From assembly GCA_027730505.1 (NCBI GenBank), contig JAQCGT010000010.1, positions 1 to 45,210 of the forward strand: a stretch of DNA of 45,210 nucleotides, given 5' to 3'. The translations under genes and the position numbers were made by a program. The notes beneath the pieces were generated by a model that did not search any database, was not told the DNA's origin, and was given only the letters and a program-made list of their open reading frames with translations. Source of the DNA: Actinomycetota bacterium. GTDB taxonomy: Bacteria; Actinomycetota; Acidimicrobiia; Acidimicrobiales; Ilumatobacteraceae. Shown here in pieces: positions 34,401 to 41,732 of this stretch. How positions within the stretch are numbered: position 1 is the first letter of the stretch; every line of letters begins with the position of its first letter.

Positions 34401-35261
34401 TCAGTCACTGAGGACCGGGGCCCTGTTCTCCAGGTTCGCCTTGATGACCTCTACCTGATTCGGCGTGCCGATGAGTGCCGAGACCTCGCGTCGTTCCGCT
34501 GCGAATTGCTCAGCCGCACCACCGATGAAGGTATCCGAGAGGAGCCGCTTCGCTGCCCGCACCGCATGTGGATTGCGCGCGGCGATCTCTCCGGCCATCG
34601 ACAAGGCATCGCCCAATGGATCATCACTCAGCCGTGTGACGAGTCCCAGGGGATGTCCCTCTGCCGCAGACAGAACACGGGCGGTGTAGGTGAGCTCGCG
34701 CGCGATGTCAGGGCGCACCAGACGATCGAGCGTGAGCGTCCCGGTCATGTCCGGGATGATCCCCCAGTGGACTTCACGCACGGACAGCTGCGTCTCTGGA
34801 TGGGCGATTCGGATGTCAGCGCCGAGGGCTATCTGCAGGCCGCCACCGAGCGCATGGCCGTGAATCGCAGCGATCACGGGCACCTCTATCTCCTGCCAGA
34901 CCCAGCACACTTGCTGGCCGAGATGGGTGAGTCCAGATTCTGTGAGTCTGCCGGGGCTGTCGGACGCCTCAGTCATCCGATCCCCATCCCCCATCATCGA
35001 GGCGAAGCCCGAGAAGTCAAGGCCGGCGCAGAACGATCGGCCGACTCCATGAAGCACGACCGCCCGCACCTCGCGGAGTGACTTCACATGCTCGCCAGCG
35101 GCAGCAATTGCAGCGAACTGTCCACCATCGAGTGCGTTGCGCTTGTCGGGCCGATCAAAGGAGACCAATGCAACGTGGTCCCGGACACCGACTCGAACCC
35201 GCCCGGCATCGTCTACGTGGACCGTCTCGAAACCATCAGGGATCATCATCTCGTGCGACAT
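34401..35261 (-). CDS. enoyl-CoA hydratase/isomerase (crotonase) family protein
   Basis: 286 residues, crotonase fold. Oxyanion-hole segments GRSFCAGLDFSGFASM and HGHALGGGLQIALGADIRIA are present, and VREVHWGIIPDMTGT carries a glutamate at the usual catalytic position plus an aspartate. Probably hydrates or isomerises a CoA thioester in lipid or amino-acid breakdown; the exact reaction is not predictable. Divergent from the nitroreductase; the 85-base gap (35262-35346) shows no strong promoter. Confidence 0.85.
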   Translation of the reverse strand: MSHEMMIPDGFETVHVDDAGRVRVGVRDHVALVSFDRPDKRNALDGGQFAAIAAAGEHVKSLREVRAVVLHGVGRSFCAGLDFSGFASMMGDGDRMTEASDSPGRLTESGLTHLGQQVCWVWQEIEVPVIAAIHGHALGGGLQIALGADIRIAHPETQLSVREVHWGIIPDMTGTLTLDRLVRPDIARELTYTARVLSAAEGHPLGLVTRLSDDPLGDALSMAGEIAARNPHAVRAAKRLLSDTFIGGAAEQFAAERREVSALIGTPNQVEVIKANLENRAPVLSD

Positions 35262-35346
35262 GGCTTCATCGTGTCACACGACTACGGACCGGCCACGATT
35301 GGCGCCGCTTGTGGTCAGTTGCTGCTCTCCGTGAGAAGATGCCCAC

Positions 35347-36009
35347 ATGTCCGACCATCTGAACCTCACAGCCGACGAAGTCCTCACCACCACGCGCAGC
35401 GTGCGCAAGCGGCTCGACTTCGATCGCCCGGTCTCGACCGAGGTCATCATGGAATGCCTCGAGATCGCACTTCAAGCGCCAACCGGCTCCAACCGTCAGG
35501 GTTGGCAGTGGGTCTTCGTGAGCGATGAGGCGAAGAAGCAGGAGCTGCAGCGGATCTACGCCGAGAACTTTGCGATGTATCGCCAACTGCCCCGTCCGGA
35601 GTATGCCGCTGATGATCCACGCTCCAAGGCCGCTCCGAGGGTTGTCGACTCAGCCCAGTATCTCGCCGATCATTTCCATCGTGCCCCGGTGCTGCTCGTT
35701 CCTTGCCTCGAGGGCAAGGCCGACACATCAGGCAGCTCGGGAGCCTTCTGGGGCTCACTGTTGCCAGCCGTCTGGAGCTTTATGCTTGCGCTGCGCGAAC
35801 GAGGTCTCGGTTCGGCGTGGACGACTCTGCACCTCATCAACGGCGGAGAGGAGAAGGCGGCCGATCTGCTCGGGATCCCCTTCGATCGCTACAGCCAGGC
35901 CGGCCTCTTTCCGATCGCTCACACCATCGGCACGGATTTCAAACTTGCATCGCGCCTTCCTGCGAGTGAGGTTTCACATTGGGACACGTGGGGCCAGTCA
36001 CCGTCCTGA
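35347..36009 (+). CDS. nitroreductase-family FMN oxidoreductase
   Basis: 220 residues. N-terminal TTRSVRKRLDFDRPV carries the FMN-phosphate arginines of the family, followed by APTGSNRQGWQWVFV, FMLALRERGLGSAWTT and a C-terminal GTDFKLASRLP in the place of the usual P...R motif. FMN-dependent NAD(P)H oxidoreductase, usually homodimeric; substrate unknown. The ATG is preceded at 6 nt by GAAGAT, a poor -10. Confidence 0.82.
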   Translation: MSDHLNLTADEVLTTTRSVRKRLDFDRPVSTEVIMECLEIALQAPTGSNRQGWQWVFVSDEAKKQELQRIYAENFAMYRQLPRPEYAADDPRSKAAPRVVDSAQYLADHFHRAPVLLVPCLEGKADTSGSSGAFWGSLLPAVWSFMLALRERGLGSAWTTLHLINGGEEKAADLLGIPFDRYSQAGLFPIAHTIGTDFKLASRLPASEVSHWDTWGQSPS

Positions 36010-36051
36010 ACCTCCAACACCTCGAACCTGAGCAGGTGGCCAGCCTGTTCG

Positions 36052-36057
36052 TATAGT
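36052..36057 (+). promoter_or_regulatory. -10 element, leaderless start of aconitase
   Basis: TATAGT (5 of 6 consensus), 6 nt before the ATG at 36064. It is the best -10 match in the window. Confidence 0.6.
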
Positions 36058-36063
36058 GGGTTC

Positions 36064-38328
36064 ATGCCCGTGAGTGCCAGCACCCCCATCGAACTTGTCC
36101 GTCGCGTCTACTCGTCACTTCCTGAGCGGGTTGCGCTCGGTCGGGAGCGACTCGGACGTCCGTTGACGCTGGCTGAGAAGATTCTGATCAACCATCTCGT
36201 CGACCCGGCCCGCCAAGAGATGGTTCGTGGCTCCTCGTACGCCGACTTCAACCCCGATCGGGTCGCAATGCAGGATGCAACGGCGCAGATGGCGCTGTTG
36301 CAGTTCATGACCGCTGGTCTCGATGAGGCTGCCGTACCGTCGACAGTCCATTGCGATCACCTCATTCAGGCCAAGATCGGTGCTCGAATCGATCTCGATG
36401 TTGCCGTCGACACCAATCGGGAGGTCTACGAATTTCTCCGCACCGTATCGGCGCGCTATGGCATCGGCTTCTGGGGCCCCGGTTCGGGCATTATCCATCA
36501 GGTTGTGCTCGAGAACTACGCGTTCCCGGGCGGAATGATGATCGGAACCGACTCCCACACCCCGAACGCCGGGGGACTCGGGATGGTGGCCATCGGTGTA
36601 GGCGGCGCTGACGCTGTCGACGTGATGACCGGTTTCCCCTGGAACGTCCGATGGCCAAAAGTCATTGGTGTCCGTCTCACTGGCGCGCTGAACGGCTGGT
36701 CGTCACCAAAGGATGTCATCCTTGAGGTTGCGCGCAGACTGACGGTCGAAGGCGGCACCGGCGCCATCGTCGAATATCACGGTCCGGGTGCCGACAGCAT
36801 CTCGGCCACGGGCAAGGCGACCATCTGCAACATGGGCGCAGAGATCGGGGCCACGACCTCAGTCTTCGGGTACGACATGAACATGTCGGCGTATCTCCGC
36901 GCGACGGGTCGCTCCGAGATCGCTGATGCAGCGGACGGCGTAGCGGGTGATCTCCGCGCAGATGACGGCGCCTTGTATGACGAAGTGATCGAGATTGACC
37001 TGTCTGACTTGCGCCCCATGATCAACGGGCCACACAGCCCCGATCGCGCCCATAGGGTTGGCGCCGAGGTCGGATCGGCAGCGGCAGCCAACGAATGGCC
37101 GTTGGAGGTCTCGGCGGCGCTCATCGGCTCGTGCACCAATTCGTCGTACGAAGACCTCACCCGGGCCGCATCGATTGCTCGTCAAGCGGCGGCAGCGGGA
37201 ATTCGTTGCGTTACCGAGTTGCTGATCACGCCGGGTTCAGAGCAGACCAGGGCGACGATCGAGCGAGATGGCATCCTCGCCGACCTCGAAGCCGTCGGCG
37301 CCACGGTGCTCGCCAACGCGTGCGGTCCCTGTATCGGACAGTGGAGTCGACCAGATTCCGCCACAGGCGTTCCGAACACGATCGTCAACTCGTTCAACCG
37401 TAATTTTCCGAAGCGGAACGATGGGAGCGCCAACACGCTCTCCTTCGTGACGTCCCCGGACACCGTCATGGCTATCGCCCTCTCGGGCCGCCTCGACTTT
37501 GATCCCGTCACCGATGCATTGACTGCGCCTGATGGATCGCAAGTTCGCCTTGATCCGCCAGTTGGTGAGGTGCTGCCCTCACAGGGCTATGACCCAGGGG
37601 TCGACACCTTCACCGCTCCCCCTGACGACCGTCGGTCCGTCGCAGTACGTGTTGACCCGTCGAGTGATCGCTTGCAGCTGCTCGAACCATTCGCGGCGTG
37701 GGACGGCAACGACTACCTCGGTTTGCCCGTACTCATGAAAGCGCAGGGAAAGTGCACCACTGACCACATCTCGGCGGCGGGACCATGGCTGAAGTACCGC
37801 GGACACCTAGAGAACATCTCAGGCAATCTGTTCGCCGGTGCGGTCAACGCCTACGACGGTGTTGTCGGTATCGGCCTCGACATCACCGATGGCGAACGCC
37901 GTACATATCCCGAAATCGCTCGTCGCTATCACGAAGCGGGCATCAGATGGGTGGCAATTGGCGACCGCAACTATGGCGAGGGCTCATCCAGAGAGCACGC
38001 AGCGATGGAACCCCGGTTCCGCAACGGAGTCGTTGTCATTGCTCGGTCCTTCGCCCGTATCCACGAGACCAACCTCAAGAAGCAGGGCATGCTGCCACTC
38101 ACCTTCTCCAGCCCAGACACGTACGAGGAGATCGGTGAGCACGATCGGATCGATGTACTCGACCTCCCGCCGGTTCCCGGCGAGCCGGTTCGGTGTCGCA
38201 TCGTTCGGCCCGACGGATCGCTAGTTGATTTCGAATGCTCCCACACCTTCAGCGAGGAGCAGGTCGAGTGGTTCCGTGCGGGCTCGGCGCTCAACATCGT
38301 TCGACGCAAGGTGGCTGCCGGCGAGTGA
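36064..38328 (+). CDS. acn: aconitate hydratase, mitochondrial type
   Basis: Citrate-isocitrate isomerisation in the TCA cycle via a 4Fe-4S cluster. 754 residues, the size and sequence type of mitochondrial aconitase rather than AcnA/IRP1 (about 900). Cluster cysteines C357 (GSCTNSS), C420 and C423 (ACGPCIG); also TDSHTPNAGGLG, SFNRNFPKRND and the swivelling C-terminal domain with GRNYGEGSSREHAA-type GDRNYGEGSSREH. Own leaderless promoter. Its 3' end overlaps the convergent PAP2 gene by 38 bases. Citrate synthase lies 3.4 kb downstream. Confidence 0.95.
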   Translation: MPVSASTPIELVRRVYSSLPERVALGRERLGRPLTLAEKILINHLVDPARQEMVRGSSYADFNPDRVAMQDATAQMALLQFMTAGLDEAAVPSTVHCDHLIQAKIGARIDLDVAVDTNREVYEFLRTVSARYGIGFWGPGSGIIHQVVLENYAFPGGMMIGTDSHTPNAGGLGMVAIGVGGADAVDVMTGFPWNVRWPKVIGVRLTGALNGWSSPKDVILEVARRLTVEGGTGAIVEYHGPGADSISATGKATICNMGAEIGATTSVFGYDMNMSAYLRATGRSEIADAADGVAGDLRADDGALYDEVIEIDLSDLRPMINGPHSPDRAHRVGAEVGSAAAANEWPLEVSAALIGSCTNSSYEDLTRAASIARQAAAAGIRCVTELLITPGSEQTRATIERDGILADLEAVGATVLANACGPCIGQWSRPDSATGVPNTIVNSFNRNFPKRNDGSANTLSFVTSPDTVMAIALSGRLDFDPVTDALTAPDGSQVRLDPPVGEVLPSQGYDPGVDTFTAPPDDRRSVAVRVDPSSDRLQLLEPFAAWDGNDYLGLPVLMKAQGKCTTDHISAAGPWLKYRGHLENISGNLFAGAVNAYDGVVGIGLDITDGERRTYPEIARRYHEAGIRWVAIGDRNYGEGSSREHAAMEPRFRNGVVVIARSFARIHETNLKKQGMLPLTFSSPDTYEEIGEHDRIDVLDLPPVPGEPVRCRIVRPDGSLVDFECSHTFSEEQVEWFRAGSALNIVRRKVAAGE

Positions 38329-39088
38329 TCACGGCGCCGGCCATTGCTGCCGTAATTCGCACGATGGCGTAGATCACCGCAGCACACGCAGCATCCAGCC
38401 ACCAATGGTTTGCGGTTCCGATAATTGATGCGAGCATCAAGATTGGGTGATTGAGTGCGAGGTGGCGAAGGCGTGATGTCGACAGTCTGATGACCCAGAC
38501 CGAGGCGACGACGGCCCACGCGAAGTGAAGCGACGGCATGGCAGCGACCTGATTTGCTGCTCCGTCGAGCGCGCTCTCTGGATAGATCTTCGGTCCGAAG
38601 TCCGTGAGCGTGTCAACGAAGCCCGGCATCATTCGGGGCGGCGCAAGCGGAAACACGATGTGGACGAACAGCCCCGTCAACGTCACGGCGATCAATTCGT
38701 TGCGCAGGACCGAATAGTGGCCTCGATGCCGCCAGTACACCCAAACGAGCAGGGCCACTGCGACGGGAAAGTGCATCCAGACGTAGTACTGGTTCATGAG
38801 ATGAACCAGAACTGGTCGGCCGAGGATCCATCGTTGGATGTCGGCTTCAATCGCCAGACCTAGTCGGATCTCGATCTCGACAACGTTTCGCGCATTTCCG
38901 AAGGCGTCCACGAGTGTCGAACTGCTCAACGTGCGCACCCAGCGATAGCCAGTCATCATCGAAGCGACGATCACCAACTCCACGAACACCGGCCCGAATG
39001 CCGAAATTCGATCTTTCGATTTCACTGGAACAATGTCGCTAAGGGGTGCGCGATCAATGTCACGTCGGACATCCATGCTCATCTGCAT
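38291..39088 (-). CDS. PAP2-superfamily membrane protein (inositolphosphotransferase/Aur1-like)
   Basis: 265 residues, about six membrane segments. PAP2 signatures: PPRMMPGFVDTL (150-161), MPSLHFAWAV (184-193) and H228-WWL-D232, which together form the acid-phosphatase-type active site on the outer face. The N-terminal block GNARNVVEIEIRLGLAIE followed by YYVWMHFPVAVALLVW is typical of the PAP2_3 group, which includes phosphatidylinositol-type head-group transferases. A lipid phosphatase or phosphotransferase role is inferred. Start codon uncertain (ATGs at 39088, 39082, 39076). It is 70 bases downstream of the candidate sRNA terminator on the same strand. Confidence 0.8.
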   Translation of the reverse strand: MQMSMDVRRDIDRAPLSDIVPVKSKDRISAFGPVFVELVIVASMMTGYRWVRTLSSSTLVDAFGNARNVVEIEIRLGLAIEADIQRWILGRPVLVHLMNQYYVWMHFPVAVALLVWVYWRHRGHYSVLRNELIAVTLTGLFVHIVFPLAPPRMMPGFVDTLTDFGPKIYPESALDGAANQVAAMPSLHFAWAVVASVWVIRLSTSRLRHLALNHPILMLASIIGTANHWWLDAACAAVIYAIVRITAAMAGAVITRRQPPCVERC

Positions 39089-39157
39089 CGGACGCTACGC
39101 GCAGCTACCAGCTGCGAGACACGACAGACGTCAGCACAGTCATCACGATCGAGGTCG

Positions 39158-39196
39158 AAAAACGGGAGACGCCCCGATGGGGGATCGGGGCATCTC
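39158..39196 (-). terminator. intrinsic terminator of the candidate sRNA
   Basis: 13-bp GC-rich hairpin (arms 39184-39196 and 39166-39178, loop CCCCC) followed on the minus strand by CCG and five T (39162-39158). It is the only convincing hairpin plus T-run I found in the window. Confidence 0.65.
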
Positions 39197-39252
39197 AACC
39201 TGGGATTCAAGATCCCACGAGCGGAACATGGGGGGTGTGCCGCTACGTCTTG
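39158..39252 (-). ncRNA. candidate small RNA with C-rich loops (6C-like), about 95 nt
   Basis: Minus-strand element in a 237-base gap without a convincing gene. In order: hairpin 1 with AGCGG/CCGCT and ACA/TGT stems closing a loop of six C (39211-39247 region); hairpin 2 TGGGAT/ATCCCA (39201-39217); hairpin 3, a 13-bp stem (39166-39178 with 39184-39196, one G-U pair) closing a loop of five C, followed by a T-run (39162-39158). A TACTTT -10 (39264-39259) would start the RNA near 39252. C-loop hairpins recall the actinobacterial 6C RNA, but the second C-run has only five C, so the family link is tentative. It could instead be a leader/attenuator of the PAP2 gene. Confidence 0.55.
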
Positions 39253-39258
39253 CTTGTG

Positions 39259-39264
39259 AAAGTA
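39259..39264 (-). promoter_or_regulatory. candidate -10 for the small RNA
   Basis: TACTTT on the minus strand, abutting the 20-bp palindrome at 39264-39283, so a bound regulator would touch it. Confidence 0.4.
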
Positions 39265-39283
39265 TGCACGTGTCCTCGTGCAT
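39264..39283. promoter_or_regulatory. palindromic operator candidate (LysR-type site)
   Basis: ATGCACG-tgtcct-CGTGCAT: perfect 7-bp arms around a 6-bp spacer. It lies between the LysR gene start and the divergent sRNA promoter, the usual place for a LysR-type autoregulatory site. It could also fold as an RNA hairpin. Confidence 0.5.
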
Positions 39284-39311
39284 CTCGCAAGTAGAACGTG
39301 GTGATATGGGC

Positions 39312-39317
39312 TATCTT
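39312..39317 (+). promoter_or_regulatory. -10 element, near-leaderless start of LysR gene
   Basis: TATCTT, 8 nt before the ATG at 39326, leaving at most one or two untranslated bases. Confidence 0.4.
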
Positions 39318-39325
39318 TTTTAGAG

Positions 39326-40237
39326 ATGGATCTCCGGCAACTGACCACCCTCATCGCGATAGCTGACCACGGGAGTTTCAGCGCCGCCGCCCGCTCTCTT
39401 TACACGGTGCAATCCAACGTCTCCGGCCATGTCGCCCGACTGGAGCGAGAACTTGGCGTAGTCCTGGTCGATAGAGCGAATGGTCGGATGACCGAACACG
39501 GCGATCGCGTCCTTGAGCGGGCGCGCAGAATTATGCACGAACTCGAAGACATCGTGTCCGACATCAGGAGTCGAGAACACGACATCGCCGGCGATGTTCG
39601 CATCGGGGTCATCGGCACAGTCGCTCGATGGGTCATGCCGCCGCTGCTCGCTTCAGTGGCAGCCCGGCATCCCAGCGTGCACACCATCGTGAGCGAGGGA
39701 AGTTCCTCTGCTCTCGTCCCGAACGTCGCCAGCGGATTGCTGAACGGAGCCATCGTGCATCTGCCGGTTGATGAACCCGACATGACGGTCGTCCCGTTTT
39801 TCGATGAAGAGCTTCTCCTGATGGCACCGCTCGATCATGAGCTGGCCAACGAACAACGCATCGCCATCAGTGATCTCCATCGTCGACCGTTGCTCCTCCC
39901 ACCTGGAGGAGCGGCACTCCGGCGAATTCTTGATCGGAGTGCCGCCGAGAATGGCATCACCCTTATCCCCCAGACCGAGGTCGACGGGGTGAGACTGCTG
40001 GCTTCGCTTGCTCGGGATGGTCACGGCGCCGCGATCGTTCCAGCAACGGCTCTGCGCGCCGAGACATCCAGTGATGTCGTCATGATCCCCGTCGATGGAC
40101 TGCCCCGCCGTCGTGTTGCCTGGGTGAGAAGGCGTCGTCCGAACCCGACACCCGCCACCGAGGCCGTATTCGATTGCCTGCAATTAACTGTTGCCGACAA
40201 CCTTCAGCATCAGATAGGCCTACATCCTCCGGTCTGA
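39326..40237 (+). CDS. LysR-family transcriptional regulator
   Basis: 303 residues. N-terminal winged helix-turn-helix (1-60: MDLRQLTTLIAIADHGSFSAAARSLYTVQSNVSGHVARLE), linker helix, then a two-lobed effector domain from about 90 (DVRIGVIGTVARWVMPPLLA). The effector is unknown. Upstream lie a perfect 7-bp-arm palindrome and the divergent sRNA candidate; downstream, 54 bases away, is the acyl-CoA carboxylase gene with its own -10. Either could be a target. Confidence 0.9.
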   Translation: MDLRQLTTLIAIADHGSFSAAARSLYTVQSNVSGHVARLERELGVVLVDRANGRMTEHGDRVLERARRIMHELEDIVSDIRSREHDIAGDVRIGVIGTVARWVMPPLLASVAARHPSVHTIVSEGSSSALVPNVASGLLNGAIVHLPVDEPDMTVVPFFDEELLLMAPLDHELANEQRIAISDLHRRPLLLPPGGAALRRILDRSAAENGITLIPQTEVDGVRLLASLARDGHGAAIVPATALRAETSSDVVMIPVDGLPRRRVAWVRRRRPNPTPATEAVFDCLQLTVADNLQHQIGLHPPV

Positions 40238-40278
40238 TCGCCCGTTCTGGGCTACCGGTCGTTGAACCGCTCAACATC

Positions 40279-40284
40279 TAATGT
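40279..40284 (+). promoter_or_regulatory. -10 element, leaderless start of carboxylase beta gene
   Basis: TAATGT, 7 nt before the GTG at 40292. Confidence 0.5.
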
Positions 40285-40291
40285 CTGGCGG

Positions 40292-41641
40292 GTGACCATC
40301 GAGAGCGTCAAATTTGACGCAAGGATTCCTGGAGCGGCTTCCGCTCGATTCCGCACCATTGGCTCACGTCGAGTCGTCTGCGTCGAGTTCGATAGCTCCG
40401 CGCCCGCTCCTCCGCTGACATCTGAAATGACGACCGTCATGACCGACGGTTGCCGCATGGCTCTCGAAGAGCGGGTACCGCTGCTGCTCATCATCAACAG
40501 TGCTGGCGCAGACATCGCAGAGGGTGTGGCACCTCTGGACGGCTGGGGTCGAGCAGCGAGAATTCTCACCCGATGCTCTGGTCGCGTGCCGACCTTTGCC
40601 ATCGTCGATGGGCCTGCGGTGTCGGGGCCCGCCCTACTCCTCGGACTTGTCGACCACGTGATCATGACCTCGCGCGCCTATGCGTTCGTCAACGGGCCGG
40701 TGATGGTCGAGCAGTTCACCGGTATTGCAATCAGCAAGGACGAACTCGGCAGTGCCGAGACCATGGAACGCACAGCCGGACTCGCCACATGTGTGGTGGA
40801 CGACCGGGATCAGGGACTCCACGTGGTCACAGACATCTTGGACCATCTTCCTGATCACAGCGACCTTCCCGCTCCCACCGAGGTCGCGCATGATCCCGTT
40901 TGGAGGTCCACCCCGGAGGCCGGTGAGGCCATTCCAGAGACAGCTACCGGCAGCTACGACGTTCGCACAGTCATCGAGGCGATCGTCGATGACGGGGACT
41001 ATCTAGAGATACGAAGCCGTTGGGCCACCAACGTTGTCACTGCATACGCGCGGCTCGGTGGACGATCGATCGGAATCGTCGCCAATCAGCCGTTGGCCCT
41101 CGCCGGCACACTCGACATTCCCGCTTCACAGAAGGCAGCACGTTTCGTGAATTGCTGCGACGCCTTCGGGCTGCCGATTCTGACGCTCGTCGACACACCG
41201 GGCTTCTACCCCGGCAAGGATCTCGAGTGGCGCGGCATGATCCGTCACGGAGCGCAACTCGTGTACGCCTACGGCCAGGCGACCGTCCCGAGAGTGTGCG
41301 TGATCCTGCGCAAGAGTTACGGCGGTGCCTACATCGTCATGGACTCCAAGGAGATGGGTAACGACATCTGCCTGGCATGGCCTTGGGCCGAACTTGCGGT
41401 GATGGGTGCCGGTCAGGCATCGGCAATTCTGCGACGGGGCGCGTCAGACATCGACCGGGCGGACTTCGAGGCCGACTACGCCGAGCGGCTTCTCAACCCC
41501 TACGTGGCCGCTGAGCGTGGCTACGTCGACGATGTGATCGATCCGGCTGACACCCGTCGGGTCGTTGCAGGAGCGTTCGCGATGCTCGCCGACAAACGCG
41601 ATCGACGCCCAGGTCGTCGACACGGCAATTCGCCCCTCTGA
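40292..41641 (+). CDS. acyl-CoA carboxylase carboxyltransferase (beta) subunit, short form
   Basis: 449 residues, versus about 510-530 for typical PccB/AccD. The C-terminal half is well conserved: DGDYLEIRSRWATNVVTAYARLGG, NQPLALAGTLDIPASQKAARFV, LVDTPGFYPGKDLEWRG, YGGAYIVMDSKEMG and AVMGAGQASAILRR, which form the biotin/acyl-CoA sites. The N-terminal half is divergent and lacks the usual opening ERIxxLLDxGSF block. The frame extends to 40262, but GTG 40292 fits the promoter. No biotin carboxylase/carrier gene is in the window, so its partner and acyl substrate are unknown. A decarboxylase role is possible. Confidence 0.82.
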   Translation: MTIESVKFDARIPGAASARFRTIGSRRVVCVEFDSSAPAPPLTSEMTTVMTDGCRMALEERVPLLLIINSAGADIAEGVAPLDGWGRAARILTRCSGRVPTFAIVDGPAVSGPALLLGLVDHVIMTSRAYAFVNGPVMVEQFTGIAISKDELGSAETMERTAGLATCVVDDRDQGLHVVTDILDHLPDHSDLPAPTEVAHDPVWRSTPEAGEAIPETATGSYDVRTVIEAIVDDGDYLEIRSRWATNVVTAYARLGGRSIGIVANQPLALAGTLDIPASQKAARFVNCCDAFGLPILTLVDTPGFYPGKDLEWRGMIRHGAQLVYAYGQATVPRVCVILRKSYGGAYIVMDSKEMGNDICLAWPWAELAVMGAGQASAILRRGASDIDRADFEADYAERLLNPYVAAERGYVDDVIDPADTRRVVAGAFAMLADKRDRRPGRRHGNSPL

Positions 41642-41689
41642 TCGCACAGATCACCGCATCACCGTTGGTCGCCTGAAGGGGCGAACCGA

Positions 41690-41695
41690 TACATT
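41690..41695 (+). promoter_or_regulatory. candidate -10 for citrate synthase gene
   Basis: TACATT, giving a leader of about 31 nt that carries GGAGGA (41722-41727), the strongest Shine-Dalgarno in the window, 5 nt before GTG 41733. Confidence 0.4.
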
Positions 41696-41732
41696 GGGAT
41701 CGGCCCGTGATCGAATGAACCGGAGGACCTTC

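Noticed and set aside
34254-35081. 275-codon plus-strand frame opposite the crotonase gene
   Set aside because: No domain recognisable, and the crotonase motifs on the other strand are clear.
39079-39354. Small minus-strand frame (91 codons), and a 28-codon frame inside it, in the sRNA region
   Set aside because: No family pattern; the hairpins and terminator explain the sequence better, and the longer frame crosses the LysR start.
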